Source: Phycisphaerae bacterium
Lineage (GTDB): Bacteria > Planctomycetota > Phycisphaerae > Sedimentisphaerales > UBA12454
Length of the DNA: 32,797 nt
Reading direction: 5' to 3'
NCBI GenBank assembly: GCA_026386845.1
Contig: JAPLMW010000034.1
Location: forward strand, 1-32,797
The notes beneath the pieces were generated by a model. It saw nothing but the letters and a program-made list of their open reading frames with translations, was not told the origin of the DNA and made no database searches. Position 1 is the first letter of the stretch. Each line of letters opens with the position of its first letter. A program made the position numbers and the translations under genes. Shown here piece by piece: positions 16,478-24,319 of the stretch.

Positions 16478-19144
16478 GTGTTTTTTAACGATGTTGAATT
16501 GACGCAAACCAGCGAAAAAATATATGTAATAGCCTGCGGGGTATTAAGTGCGGATTTGCGGCAGGCCGCCCAAAAGGCCCAAATCCGCGCCGATTTCGAG
16601 ATTCTCGAATCCGGCCTCCACGAAAACCCGGCAAACCTTCGCTGTCAGCTCCAGCAGGTTATAGACAGGATATCGGACAGCGGCGATTACAGCAGGATTG
16701 TGATTGGATACGGCGTCTGCGGCCTGGGCACGGCGGGCCTGCTGTCTAAAAATGTCCCGCTGGTTATTCCGCAGGTGCACGACTGCATCGCCCTTTTTCT
16801 CGGCTCAGACCAGATATATAAAGAGCAGTTTAAAAAATGTCCCGGCACATATTATTTTACCGCCGGCTGGGTCGAAAAAAATGTCCAGCCCGATGGACAG
16901 AAATCTCAGCTCGGCCTTAAGCTTGCGCAGAAACACGATGCGAAAAACGCGCAGCTAATCGAAGATTTTTTGTCGAGCTGGCAGAAAAATTACAGCAGGG
17001 CTGTTTTTATTGATGATACCGCCAACAGGAACGAGGAAATCGAAAAATATGCCGAAGACACCGCTGAAAAATTCGGCTGGAAATACGAAAAAATCACCGG
17101 CAGCACAAGACTGCTTGAGAAAATATTGACGGCGCAAAAGAGTGATGACGAGGTTTTGTTTGTCCCGGCGGGTTTCGGCACGGTATTCGATGTCTCGGCC
17201 GGCAGACTCGAAACAGCAAAAAATCTCGAAGGTCATCGAACGGATGGTTTGGAAAGAATAGAGTATTTCGGCCAGGATTCCCAGGAAACGAGTGATGCCG
17301 GATATGGCCTGGGTATCGATACCGGCGGAACATATACAGATGTGGTTATTTATGATTTTCATAAAGAGCAGGTCTTGGCCAAAAATAAGGCGCTGACTAC
17401 GCGATGGGATTTTACCGTTGGAATAAAACAGGCTCTGTCCGCTCTCGACAGGCGGCTTTTAAATAAAGTAACTCTGGTTTCAGTTTCAACGACTCTCGCC
17501 ACCAATTCGATAGTCGAAAATACCGGCGTAAAAGTCGGCCTGTTGCTGATGCCGCCTTACGGTTTGTTGGATGCCGATGAAATTGAACATACCCCGGCAG
17601 CCGTTATTTCCGGCAGGCTGGATATTGACGGGAAAGTTTTAAGCGACATTGAGCCGCAGCAGATTAAGCGCATCGCCGAGCAGATGATAAAAGAGCATCA
17701 CGTAAAGGCGTTTGCCGTTTCAGGTTTTGCCGCCACCGTTAATCCGGAGCACGAATTAAAGGTAAAGCGGATATTGCAGGAGAATTTCGGATTAAGCGTA
17801 ACCGCCGGTTTCGAGCTTTCGGAGATGTTGAATTTTAAGACAAGGGCGATAACGGCTTGTTTGAATGCGCAAATTATTCCTTTGCTTGAAAAATTCCTCG
17901 CTCACGTGGAAAAAACGCTGCGCTCCGAGGGAATTTCCGCCCCGATTGTTGTCGTCAAGGGCGATGGTTCTCTTATAAGCATTGAACTTGCGAAGCAAAA
18001 ACCGGTAGAGACTATACTTTCAGGCCCGGCGGCGTCTGTTGCCGGAGCAAAGACGCTGACAAATCTTGCCAATGCGATAGTTGTTGACATCGGCGGAACT
18101 ACCACCGATACCGCGGCGATTAAAGATGGGTTGGTAAAGGTATGCGATGACGGTATTTTCGTCGGCTCGTTCAAGACCCATGTAAAAGCATTGGATATGC
18201 GTTCGACAGGTCTCGGCGGCGATAGTTTTATTTGCATCGAGCAGGGCAAATTAAAAATAGGACCAAAACGCGTTGTGCCGGTAAGCCGTCTCGGAGCGGA
18301 TTTCACCGGCGTTAGTGAAGCAATTAGTCGGCTCACCTCAAATAGTTTACCGATGCAGTTTATTGCGCCCAGCGGCCACAAAGAATCTGTTAAACTGACC
18401 GAGCAGGAGCAGAAAATTATCGATGCTATTGAAAAAAGGCCGATGTCCCTCCAGGAACTTGCCGTAGAGACAAGCTGCGATTTGCCTCTGGGCAGATTGA
18501 TTGAGCATAACTTAATAATCACAAGCGGCCTTACGCCGACAGATATTCTTCATATCAAAGGTGTTTTCGTTCGCTGGGATAAAAATGCCGCGCAAATGCT
18601 GTGCGAGTTATTCTGCAGATTGTATTCACTCGACCTGCAGAAATTTATCCAGCAGGTCCTGGATGAGGTAATTAAAAAACTTGCCGCTCAGATACGCGAA
18701 AAAGCGATTGCGGAGCATAGTTTTTCGGTGATAGGCATTGGTGCGCCTGCAAAATATTTTGTGCCGCAGGCCGCCAAACTCCTCAAGACCGAAGCGGTTA
18801 TTCCGGAAAATGCCGATGTCGCCAATGCAATCGGTGCGGTAACAAGTCAGGTGATGATATGCAGGCACGTCCGGATTAAACCCCAGCAGGGTCTTTGGCG
18901 GATAGAAGGTCTCGCAGGACACGATGAGTTCATTGATTTTAAAAGTGCCGCCGACTATGCGGTAAAAGAGATTGTCAGCCTGGTCGGAAATCTGGCAAAA
19001 GAGGCAGGCACAAGCAGCCGCAAAGTCGAGGTTAAAACAAAAGACAGTATTATAGATACAGGTTTCGGCACAGAGCTTTTTGTCGAACGCCTTATTACGG
19101 CAAGTCTCAGCGGGCGATGTGATATGGCACACAAAAGAGGTTAA
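16478..19144 (+). CDS. DUF1638 - hydantoinase/oxoprolinase (HyuA-like) fusion protein
   Basis: An 888-residue fusion. Residues about 13-215 form a DUF1638 domain (IACGVLSADL, VIGYGVCGLGTAGL, IPQVHDCIALFLGS, PGTYYFTAGW). From about 274 a HyuA-type ASKHA kinase-fold region begins with the nucleotide-binding loop GIDTGGTYTDVV; VVDIGGTTTDTAAI near 535 is the second phosphate loop, and a winged-helix-like segment lies near 640-675. Hydantoinase/oxoprolinases open 5-membered amide rings using ATP; some relatives reactivate corrinoid proteins. The start is GTG 16478, with GGCGGA about 12 bases upstream; TTG 16499 is possible. Its DUF1638 cysteines are conserved. Substrate is unknown. Confidence 0.87.
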   Translation: MFFNDVELTQTSEKIYVIACGVLSADLRQAAQKAQIRADFEILESGLHENPANLRCQLQQVIDRISDSGDYSRIVIGYGVCGLGTAGLLSKNVPLVIPQVHDCIALFLGSDQIYKEQFKKCPGTYYFTAGWVEKNVQPDGQKSQLGLKLAQKHDAKNAQLIEDFLSSWQKNYSRAVFIDDTANRNEEIEKYAEDTAEKFGWKYEKITGSTRLLEKILTAQKSDDEVLFVPAGFGTVFDVSAGRLETAKNLEGHRTDGLERIEYFGQDSQETSDAGYGLGIDTGGTYTDVVIYDFHKEQVLAKNKALTTRWDFTVGIKQALSALDRRLLNKVTLVSVSTTLATNSIVENTGVKVGLLLMPPYGLLDADEIEHTPAAVISGRLDIDGKVLSDIEPQQIKRIAEQMIKEHHVKAFAVSGFAATVNPEHELKVKRILQENFGLSVTAGFELSEMLNFKTRAITACLNAQIIPLLEKFLAHVEKTLRSEGISAPIVVVKGDGSLISIELAKQKPVETILSGPAASVAGAKTLTNLANAIVVDIGGTTTDTAAIKDGLVKVCDDGIFVGSFKTHVKALDMRSTGLGGDSFICIEQGKLKIGPKRVVPVSRLGADFTGVSEAISRLTSNSLPMQFIAPSGHKESVKLTEQEQKIIDAIEKRPMSLQELAVETSCDLPLGRLIEHNLIITSGLTPTDILHIKGVFVRWDKNAAQMLCELFCRLYSLDLQKFIQQVLDEVIKKLAAQIREKAIAEHSFSVIGIGAPAKYFVPQAAKLLKTEAVIPENADVANAIGAVTSQVMICRHVRIKPQQGLWRIEGLAGHDEFIDFKSAADYAVKEIVSLVGNLAKEAGTSSRKVEVKTKDSIIDTGFGTELFVERLITASLSGRCDMAHKRG

Positions 19145-19200
19145 TTTTTTACGATTTCGTTGCAAAACCGCCTTTATTCTGTTATAAAATTATTTTTAAT

Positions 19201-19260
19201 AGGTTTAGCCCCCACCCCTCCTGACCTGAGCGAAGTCGAAGGTGCGGTGGGGGGTTCAGA
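19201..19260. repeat. TTAGCCC...GGGTT palindrome with nested TCGAC-GCTCA repeat
   Basis: CCCCCACC (19209-19216) pairs with GGTGGGGG (19246-19253) between a TTTAGCCC left end and a GGGGTTC right end. Its loop holds ACCTGAGCGAAGTCGAAGGT, the reverse form of a second dispersed repeat that appears at 32771-32794. One repeat thus sits in the loop of another. It lies 60 bases after the DUF1638-HyuA stop. Confidence 0.8.
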
Positions 19261-19297
19261 GCCCCGAATGTAAATGAGGGGTATTTTTTAAAACAGA

Positions 19298-19322
19298 GCC
19301 TGGAGCGATAGCGACAGGAGAG
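19298..19322. repeat. GCCTGGAGCGATAGCGACAG small palindrome upstream of prfB
   Basis: CCTG and CAGG bracket an inner TCGC-like dyad (GAGCGATAGCGAC). Its right edge, ACAGGAGAG, is the only Shine-Dalgarno-like sequence before prfB, although it lies 16 bases or more from the start codon. Confidence 0.45.
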
Positions 19323-19336
19323 TTTAAAGTAGCATT

Positions 19337-20455
19337 ATGGAACTAACCGAACTTAAAAATGGCATCGAGGATTTAAAGTCCCGGATAGCAAAAATCCGAG
19401 ATTGTCTAGACATTCCCGCCAAACAAACCGAAAAACAGAACATCGAGGAGCAATTGTCACGTCCCGGCTTTTGGGATAATCAGGATTCCGCAAAAGCGGT
19501 AGTCTCAAAGCTCAGTGCGTTAAAGGCGATGATTGAGCCGGTGCTCGAAGCCGAGAAAAAATCCGCCGGCCTCGCCGAGCTTTTCGATATGGCCGTCGGC
19601 GAAAATGACCAGCAGGCCTTGGCGGAAGTGGAAAAGGACCTTGCCGAACTTGGGAAAAAATGTGCTCAGATAGAACTTACCGGCCTGCTCAGCGGCCCTG
19701 ATGATATGAAGGATTGTTTTTTCAGCATTCACGCCGGCGCCGGCGGAACTGAAAGCTGTGATTGGGCGAATATGCTCCTGCGAATGTACACCCGTTTTTT
19801 CCAGCAGAACAAATTCGATTATGAAGAGCTTGATTTAACGCCCGGCGAGGAAGCGGGTCTGCGGTCGATTACGTTGAAGGTAAGCGGCCCGTTCGCTTTC
19901 GGCAAACTTTCCTGCGAAACAGGCGTTCACAGGCTGGTGCGGATTAGTCCTTTCGATTCCAACAAAAGAAGACATACCAGTTTCGCGGCCGTTGATTGTC
20001 TGCCTGAGACCGAAGATGTTGATATTGTGATAGAAGAGGAAGACCTTAAAATAGATTTTTATCGTGCCGGCGGCGCAGGCGGCCAGCACGTCAACAAAAC
20101 AAGTTCTGCGGTTCGCATTGCGCATATCCCGACCGGCATTGTCGTCCAGTGCCAAAACGACCGCAGCCAGCATCGCAACAAGGCCGAGGCGATGAAAATG
20201 TTAAAGAGCAGATTATATATGCTTGAGCAGCAGAAACGCGATGCCGAGCTTAACAAAATCTACGGCTCCAAAGGCGAAATCGCCTGGAGCAATCAGATTA
20301 GAAGTTATGTCCTCCAGCCGTATCAGTTGGTCAAAGACCATCGCACTGATTTTCAGACAGGAAATGTTAACGCCGTCCTCGATGGCGATATCGAGGATTT
20401 TATTGATAGCTATCTGCAATACCGCGCAGAAAAAAAACATAAAAAAATTGTTTGA
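19337..20455 (+). CDS. prfB: Peptide chain release factor 2
   Basis: A 372-residue protein of full RF2 length in one continuous frame. It has the stop-codon recognition tripeptide SPF at 204-206 (RISPFDSNKRRHTSFA) and the catalytic GGQ at 248-250 (GGAGGQHVNKTSSAVRI). It releases peptides at UGA and UAA. Around residues 22-26, where many bacteria have the CUU-UGA programmed +1 frameshift, the codons are TGT CTA GAC and no stop is present, so that autoregulation is missing. It lies between two repeat-rich spacers and appears to be a single-gene unit. Confidence 0.96.
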   Translation: MELTELKNGIEDLKSRIAKIRDCLDIPAKQTEKQNIEEQLSRPGFWDNQDSAKAVVSKLSALKAMIEPVLEAEKKSAGLAELFDMAVGENDQQALAEVEKDLAELGKKCAQIELTGLLSGPDDMKDCFFSIHAGAGGTESCDWANMLLRMYTRFFQQNKFDYEELDLTPGEEAGLRSITLKVSGPFAFGKLSCETGVHRLVRISPFDSNKRRHTSFAAVDCLPETEDVDIVIEEEDLKIDFYRAGGAGGQHVNKTSSAVRIAHIPTGIVVQCQNDRSQHRNKAEAMKMLKSRLYMLEQQKRDAELNKIYGSKGEIAWSNQIRSYVLQPYQLVKDHRTDFQTGNVNAVLDGDIEDFIDSYLQYRAEKKHKKIV

Positions 20456-20460
20456 TATTG

Positions 20461-20538
20461 GTTAGCCCTGCCATTACGGAGTTTACCCCGTGAGATGTCC
20501 GCCCGCAGGCGAGACTTATCTCATCGGGGGCAGGGTTA
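20461..20538. repeat. Triple-nested palindrome: TTAGCCC...GGGTT outer stem with CCCCG-GAGAT element inside (copy 1)
   Basis: The outer stem is CCCTGCC (20466-20472) with GGCAGGG (20529-20535). Inside, CCCCG-T-GAGAT and ATCTC-AT-CGGGG bracket 20486-20529, and within that an inner GTCCGCC / GGCGAGAC stem closes on CCGCA. The 44 bases at 20486-20529 recur without change at 27298-27341 inside the HNH gene. Confidence 0.85.
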
Positions 20539-20539
20539 T

Positions 20540-20568
20540 TTAGCCCCCGGTTTTACCGGGGGTTATTC
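20540..20568. repeat. TTTAGCCCCCGG...GGGGGTTATTCG hairpin, possible prfB terminator
   Basis: CCCCCGGT (20544-20551) and ACCGGGGG (20555-20562) form an 8-bp stem with a 3-base loop, followed by TTATTCG. It has the same TTAGCCC / GGGTT ends as the other members of its family. With its GC stem it could end prfB transcription, but no clear T-run follows directly. Confidence 0.7.
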
Positions 20569-20651
20569 GTTCCGCAATTTTTTCTCATTGAGTTTGAAAA
20601 GAAAAAAAGATAGAATTCTTGTCGCGGCGTAGTCCGCAGGACGAAGACGGA

Positions 20652-20680
20652 TTGGTGAAGCAACGGGAAATTTTTATAAT
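20652..20680 (+). promoter_or_regulatory. Possible promoter for the GIY-YIG gene
   Basis: TTGGTG (20652-20657), a 17-base spacer and a perfect TATAAT (20675-20680) lie 78 bases before the start codon. The -35 is weak. The region just upstream (CGTAGTCCGCAGGACGAAGA) also looks like a dispersed repeat. Confidence 0.4.
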
Positions 20681-20757
20681 GGCAAAAACAATCTATATTT
20701 GGCGTTTTATGCAGTTTAATTATTGTTAGACGGCACTGGAGCCGTGTGGAGACCGTA

Positions 20758-21492
20758 ATGCAATCAGACCGCGAATCATTCCCCGAAGAGGTTGCCCGAC
20801 AACTCAAGACATATGTCTACAGGCTGATAGACCCGCGAAACGGCGAGACCTTCTATGTCGGGAAGGGCCGAGGCAATCGTGTGTTCTCCCATATCCGCGC
20901 TGAGGATAGTATAGGCGACGAGTTGGACAACAAGCTAAAGCGAATCCGCGAAATACGGCTTGCTGGCTTCGAGGTTGCTCATGTCATTCACCGCCACGGG
21001 ATGGATGATATGACCGCATTTGAGGTGGAGTCAGCACTCATTGATGCGTATCCGGGGCTGACCAATGTCATTGGGCCGAGGGGCTACGACTACGGGGCGA
21101 TGCATGCCAAGGAAATTATCCGCCGCTACTCAGCCAAGCCCGCAGTGTTCCAGCACAGGGCGTTACTGATCAGCGTTAACAGGAGTGCCACCGAGAGGTC
21201 GCTGTACGACGCAACTCGTTACGCTTGGAAGATCAGTAAGTCCAAGGCCAAGCAAGCTGAAGTCATTCTCGCCACACTGCAGGGCCTCATCGTCGGTGCC
21301 TTTGTTGCAGACGACTGGTTGGATGCGACCGCAGCGAACTTCCCGGGCCGCGCGAATCTACCAGGCCGCCTTGGTTTCATCGGCCGCGAGGCACCCCCCA
21401 AGATACAGGCCCTCTATGTGGGCAAGCGAGTGCCCGACAAATACCGGAAGCGAGGCGCCGCGAATCCGATCAAATACACCTATACCGCGTAG
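20758..21492 (+). CDS. GIY-YIG nuclease-domain protein (LEM3-like), probably imported
   Basis: About 244 residues. The N-terminal part has YVYRLIDPRNGETFYVGKGRGNR at about 19-41, the LEM3-type GIY-YIG core with both tyrosines and the conserved arginine; a glutamate near 92 (AFEVESALI) fits the metal site. The C-terminal half is not recognised. ATG 20758 is chosen over GTG 20746 because GGAG lies six bases before it. Codons appear more GC-rich than in the neighbours, suggesting transfer. The gene is bracketed by two direct copies of a 21-base sequence (20477-20497 and 21678-21698), both starting CCCCG-GAGAT palindromes. Possible roles include mobility, DNA repair or defence; none is proven. 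Confidence 0.78.
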   Translation: MQSDRESFPEEVARQLKTYVYRLIDPRNGETFYVGKGRGNRVFSHIRAEDSIGDELDNKLKRIREIRLAGFEVAHVIHRHGMDDMTAFEVESALIDAYPGLTNVIGPRGYDYGAMHAKEIIRRYSAKPAVFQHRALLISVNRSATERSLYDATRYAWKISKSKAKQAEVILATLQGLIVGAFVADDWLDATAANFPGRANLPGRLGFIGREAPPKIQALYVGKRVPDKYRKRGAANPIKYTYTA

Positions 21493-21686
21493 ACAATCGG
21501 AATTAATAGGGAACGTTTACCAATTTTTGATTTTTAATCTGTATTTTTTATTTTTTATCTTTTATTTTTGATATTATTTCCCCTCTTGCTAAAACCTCTT
21601 TTTCGGCTTATAGTTAAGTTGTAATATATCTCTGCCTGTCCGCCATAGCCTTGGCGACGGCGGATATTCTCGGTGTTCGGAGTTTA

Positions 21687-21721
21687 CCCCGTGAGATGCC
21701 GCTTCGGCTATCTCATCGGGG
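21687..21721. repeat. CCCCG-GAGAT palindrome, copy 2, with a different inner hairpin
   Basis: It has the same outer stem as copy 1 (CCCCGTGAGAT / ATCTCATCGGGG), but the inner stem is GCCG-CTT-CGGC instead of GTCCGCC / GGCGAGAC. It is preceded by CGGAGTTTA, as is copy 1. The outer arms are conserved while the inner stem changes but stays paired. Confidence 0.85.
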
Positions 21722-21733
21722 TGGTGAATTAGA

Positions 21734-21762
21734 AATCTGCGAAATCAGCGTAATCCGTGGTT
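21734..21762 (+). repeat. AATCCGTGG dispersed repeat, copy 1
   Basis: AATCTGCGAAATCAGCG followed by TAATCCGTGGTT. Related copies lie at 22037-22066 in the same direction and at 28294-28322 in the opposite direction. The consensus is ATCYGYGAAATCMGYG then YAATCCGTGGTT. Confidence 0.7.
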
Positions 21763-21792
21763 AAAAATCCTCAATTAAAAATTCCTCTGCCT

Positions 21793-21828
21793 CTATGCTT
21801 GTATGCAGTATACTGTATTCAAGCATAG
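21793..21828. repeat. 36-base near-perfect palindrome
   Basis: CTATGCTTGTATGCAGTA is followed at once by TACTGTATTCAAGCATAG. The two halves are complementary except at two positions, with a perfect CAGTATACTG core. No loop is present. Confidence 0.75.
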
Positions 21829-21841
21829 TGAAAATGTTCTT

Positions 21842-21966
21842 TTGCTTTAAGGCGAAACCCCATAGGGGTAAAAAAAGTCAAACACTAAACCCGGTTGAAG
21901 CGTGCTTCAGAAAGGGTTTTGTTTGAATTTTTATAGTCCCGACAAATCGGGACCGTCTTAAAGCAA
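21842..21966. repeat. Cloverleaf-like structured element (125 bases)
   Basis: A 10-bp closing stem, TTGCTTTAAG (21842-21851) with CTTAAAGCAA (21957-21966), encloses three hairpins. These are ACCCC-ATA-GGGGT (21857-21869); a long arm, CAAACACTAAACCC with GGGTTTTGTTTG (21879-21925), capped by TGAAGC-GT-GCTTCA; and TCCCGA-CAAA-TCGGGA (21937-21952). It may be a structured repeat or a small RNA; no known RNA family was recognised and it is not a tRNA. Confidence 0.7.
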
Positions 21967-22036
21967 TAGGCCGTGCAAATCTGTGTTAATCCGTGTCTAA
22001 AAAAATGTGTTAATTCGTGTCCATTCGTGGTGAAAA

Positions 22037-22066
22037 ATATCCGTGAAATCAGTGTAATCCGTGGTT
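22037..22066 (+). repeat. AATCCGTGG dispersed repeat, copy 2
   Basis: ATCCGTGAAATCAGTG followed by TAATCCGTGGTT, 54 bases before the pepA start. The TATAAT at 22066-22071 directly after it could serve as a -10 box for pepA, but no convincing -35 is seen. Confidence 0.65.
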
Positions 22067-22119
22067 ATAATACATCTCTATGTTCTCGGTGTTCTCTGTG
22101 GTGAATTTTAGGAGTCCTT

Positions 22120-23643
22120 ATGGCAAAGCAGATAATTAAAATAGATGTTAAGGCCGCAAAAGCCGACATTACGAAATTAAAAGCCGATTGTCTCGCCCTC
22201 GGCGTTTTCAGCAATGTGAAAAACAGTGATTTGCTCAATCTGCTCGACGCCAGACTCGATGGCGCGATAAGCAGGCTGAAGAAAATTGGTGATTTCAAAG
22301 CCGCCGCGGGCAGCAGCATTTTTATTTATACTCACGGCAAAATCGCCGCTGAAAGACTTTTGCTTATAGGTCTTGGCGAAAAAAAACAGGCGTCGATGGA
22401 CACCTTCCGCCAGGCCGCATCAAAGGCCGCCTTTGAAGCGGTAAATGTAAAGGCTAAAAAACTCGCCGTCCTTTTGCACTATAAGGAATCCGATACGAAC
22501 TTTGAAAAACTCGGCCGGATTTTAGCCGAGGGCATCCACTTCGGCGGATACAGATATGACGAATTTGTTACGCAGCAGGAAAACGGCAGGAGTAATTCTC
22601 TTTCCGCTGTAATTGTTAGTGATAGCGCTGCCAATGTCGCGAAACTCAACAAGGGAATTAAAGTTGGCCAGATTATCGGCAGGGCGCAGAATTATGCGAG
22701 GACTCTCGGCAATCGGCCGGGCAATATATTATATCCTGCGCAATTCGCCGCCGAGGCAAGAAAGGTTGCCTCTTCAGTGCCGGGTCTAAACTGCGCGATT
22801 CTCGATGAGAAAAAACTTGCCCAAAAGAAAATGGGCGGCATCCTGTCAGTAGGTCAGGGTGCGACGCACAAGCCCAGAATGATAATTTTAAAATACTCGC
22901 CGAGAAAAAAGAAAGGCACCCCAATAGCCCTTGTTGGAAAAGCGATAACATTTGATTCGGGCGGCATCAGTTTAAAACCCGCTGCCGATATGCACGAAAT
23001 GAAAATGGATATGACTGGCGGCGCAGCCGTGCTTATGACGATGGAAGTGATAGCAAGATTGAAACTGCCTGTCGAAGTTTACGGAATTATCTGCGCAGCG
23101 GAGAACAGACCTGATGGTGGAAGTTACTTGCCCGGCGATATCATTACCACTTTCAGCGGCAAGACAGTTGAGGTTTTGAATACTGATGCCGAAGGCAGGA
23201 TTGTTTTGTGTGATGGTTTGCAGCAGGCACGGGTCTTAAAATGCAAAACCGTTATCGACCTTGCGACTCTGACGGGCGCCTGTGTTGTCGCTCTTGGCAA
23301 GCACAAGGCTGGTCTTTTCAGTAACGATGAAAAGCTCGCCGAAAAACTCAAAGCTGCGGCAAAGGACAGTGGCGAGCCTCTTTGGCGGCTCCCCCTTGGC
23401 CCCGAATATTCGGATGAAATCAAAGGTAAGATTGCCGACCTTAAAAACATTGGTTCAAGATGGGGTGGCGCCAGCACGGCAGCGGCTTTTCTCGGCGAAT
23501 TTGTGGCTGGTCTCAAATGGGCGCATCTCGACATTGCCCCGAAGATGGATGCTTCCGAGCCGATGAAAAAATATGCCGAGCCAGGCTCTATTGGTTTTGG
23601 TGTTAGGCTTCTATGTAGTTTCCTGATGAACGAGGTGCTTTAA
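22120..23643 (+). CDS. pepA: Leucyl aminopeptidase (M17 family)
   Basis: A 507-residue M17 aminopeptidase. The C-terminal catalytic domain carries VGKAITFDSGGISLKP at about 272-287 (metal-binding Lys and Asp) and the family signature NTDAEGR at 354-360; DMTGGAAV and the bicarbonate/arginine region are present. The N-terminal macro-like domain spans about 1-165. It releases N-terminal residues from peptides in the cytoplasm, using two divalent metal ions; PepA proteins in some bacteria also bind DNA. GGAG lies seven bases before the ATG. It shares one base with folE (TAATG), so translation is probably coupled. Confidence 0.96.
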   Translation: MAKQIIKIDVKAAKADITKLKADCLALGVFSNVKNSDLLNLLDARLDGAISRLKKIGDFKAAAGSSIFIYTHGKIAAERLLLIGLGEKKQASMDTFRQAASKAAFEAVNVKAKKLAVLLHYKESDTNFEKLGRILAEGIHFGGYRYDEFVTQQENGRSNSLSAVIVSDSAANVAKLNKGIKVGQIIGRAQNYARTLGNRPGNILYPAQFAAEARKVASSVPGLNCAILDEKKLAQKKMGGILSVGQGATHKPRMIILKYSPRKKKGTPIALVGKAITFDSGGISLKPAADMHEMKMDMTGGAAVLMTMEVIARLKLPVEVYGIICAAENRPDGGSYLPGDIITTFSGKTVEVLNTDAEGRIVLCDGLQQARVLKCKTVIDLATLTGACVVALGKHKAGLFSNDEKLAEKLKAAAKDSGEPLWRLPLGPEYSDEIKGKIADLKNIGSRWGGASTAAAFLGEFVAGLKWAHLDIAPKMDASEPMKKYAEPGSIGFGVRLLCSFLMNEVL

Positions 23644-24218
23644 TGGCTAAACAGGTAAAAATAGATTCGCAAAGAATAGAAAAAGCGATAAAAGAAATCC
23701 TCGAGGCTCTTGGCGAAGACACTAACAGGGAAGGCATTAAGTTGACGCCTAAGCGTGTTGCCAATATGTATGCCGAGCTTCTTTCCGGCAGCGCCGAAGA
23801 CCCGGCCATTCACGTGAAAAGTCTGTTCAGGGAAAAATGTGATGAAATCGTCCTCCTCCGCGACATTCCTTTTTACAGTATTTGCGAGCATCATCTGCTT
23901 CCTTTCATTGGGATCGCCAATGTTGCATATCTGCCGGGCGAGTATGTGATAGGCGTAAGCAAACTGGCGCGGATTGTGGATTGCTTCGCGAAAAGACTTC
24001 AAGTCCAAGAACGACTAACCGCTCAAATCGCTGATTTCCTGAACGAACACCTGAAGCCCCAGGGCGTCGCAATCGTCCTTGAAGCCTCGCATAGCTGTAT
24101 GACAATACGCGGTATCAAAAAACCCGGCTCAATTATGGTAACAAGCGCTCTCCGCGGCATATTCAAAAAAGACCCAAGAAGCAGAGCCGAAGTCCTGAGC
24201 CTTATGCATAATGGTTAG
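23643..24218 (+). CDS. folE: GTP cyclohydrolase I
   Basis: A 191-residue protein of typical length. The zinc site is visible: C81 and H84 in ICEHHLLPF and C152 in ASHSCMTIRG; the end has GSIMVTSALRGIFK. It turns GTP into 7,8-dihydroneopterin triphosphate, the first step toward folate, tetrahydropterins and 7-deazaguanines such as queuosine. It overlaps the pepA stop by one base. It is followed after a 101-base repeat spacer by a pterin-synthase-like gene, which makes a queuosine or tetrahydropterin link plausible. Confidence 0.97.
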   Translation: MAKQVKIDSQRIEKAIKEILEALGEDTNREGIKLTPKRVANMYAELLSGSAEDPAIHVKSLFREKCDEIVLLRDIPFYSICEHHLLPFIGIANVAYLPGEYVIGVSKLARIVDCFAKRLQVQERLTAQIADFLNEHLKPQGVAIVLEASHSCMTIRGIKKPGSIMVTSALRGIFKKDPRSRAEVLSLMHNG

Positions 24219-24230
24219 AGAAATAAAGAG

Positions 24231-24309
24231 GCAAAGAAGTAAAGAGGTAAGGAAAAACTGTCGCGATAAATTCCTTACATCCTTAATTCCTTATTTCCTT
24301 GCTTCTTTG
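24231..24309. repeat. Simple-word imperfect inverted repeat between folE and the pterin synthase gene
   Basis: The left arm (24231-24254) reads CAAAGAAGTAAAGAGGTAAG and ends GGAA. The right arm (24271-24309) is built of the complementary words TTCCTTAC, TTCCTT and GCTTCTTTG. The centre holds CTGTCGCGATA. The same GGAAGTAAGGAA words occur at 27395-27485 and 31274-31310. Confidence 0.7.
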
Positions 24310-24319
24310 AAAAGGAAAT

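Larger units (their letters stand above)
21493..22119. other. Repeat-filled 627-base gap between GIY-YIG gene and pepA
   Basis: No gene is seen. Contents in order: an AT-rich run of TTTTTATT words (21520-21580); a TCCGCC/GGCGGA inverted repeat (21639-21664); CCCCG-GAGAT palindrome copy 2 (21687-21721); an AATCCGTGG repeat (21734-21762); a 36-base near-perfect palindrome (21793-21828); a cloverleaf-like element (21842-21966); and a run of ATTCGTG / AATCCGTG words ending in a second copy (22037-22066). Confidence 0.8.

Noticed and set aside
17902-19165. Minus-strand frames opposite the DUF1638-HyuA gene
   Set aside because: They overlap the ATPase and C-terminal domains on the other strand and show no family features.
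21185-21571. 128-codon frame overlapping the GIY-YIG gene
   Set aside because: Out-of-frame shadow of the GC-rich nuclease gene that runs into AT-rich spacer.
21842-21966. Cloverleaf element as a tRNA gene
   Set aside because: At 125 bases with no T-loop sequence, no anticodon-stem geometry and no CCA-ready acceptor stem, it does not fit a tRNA.
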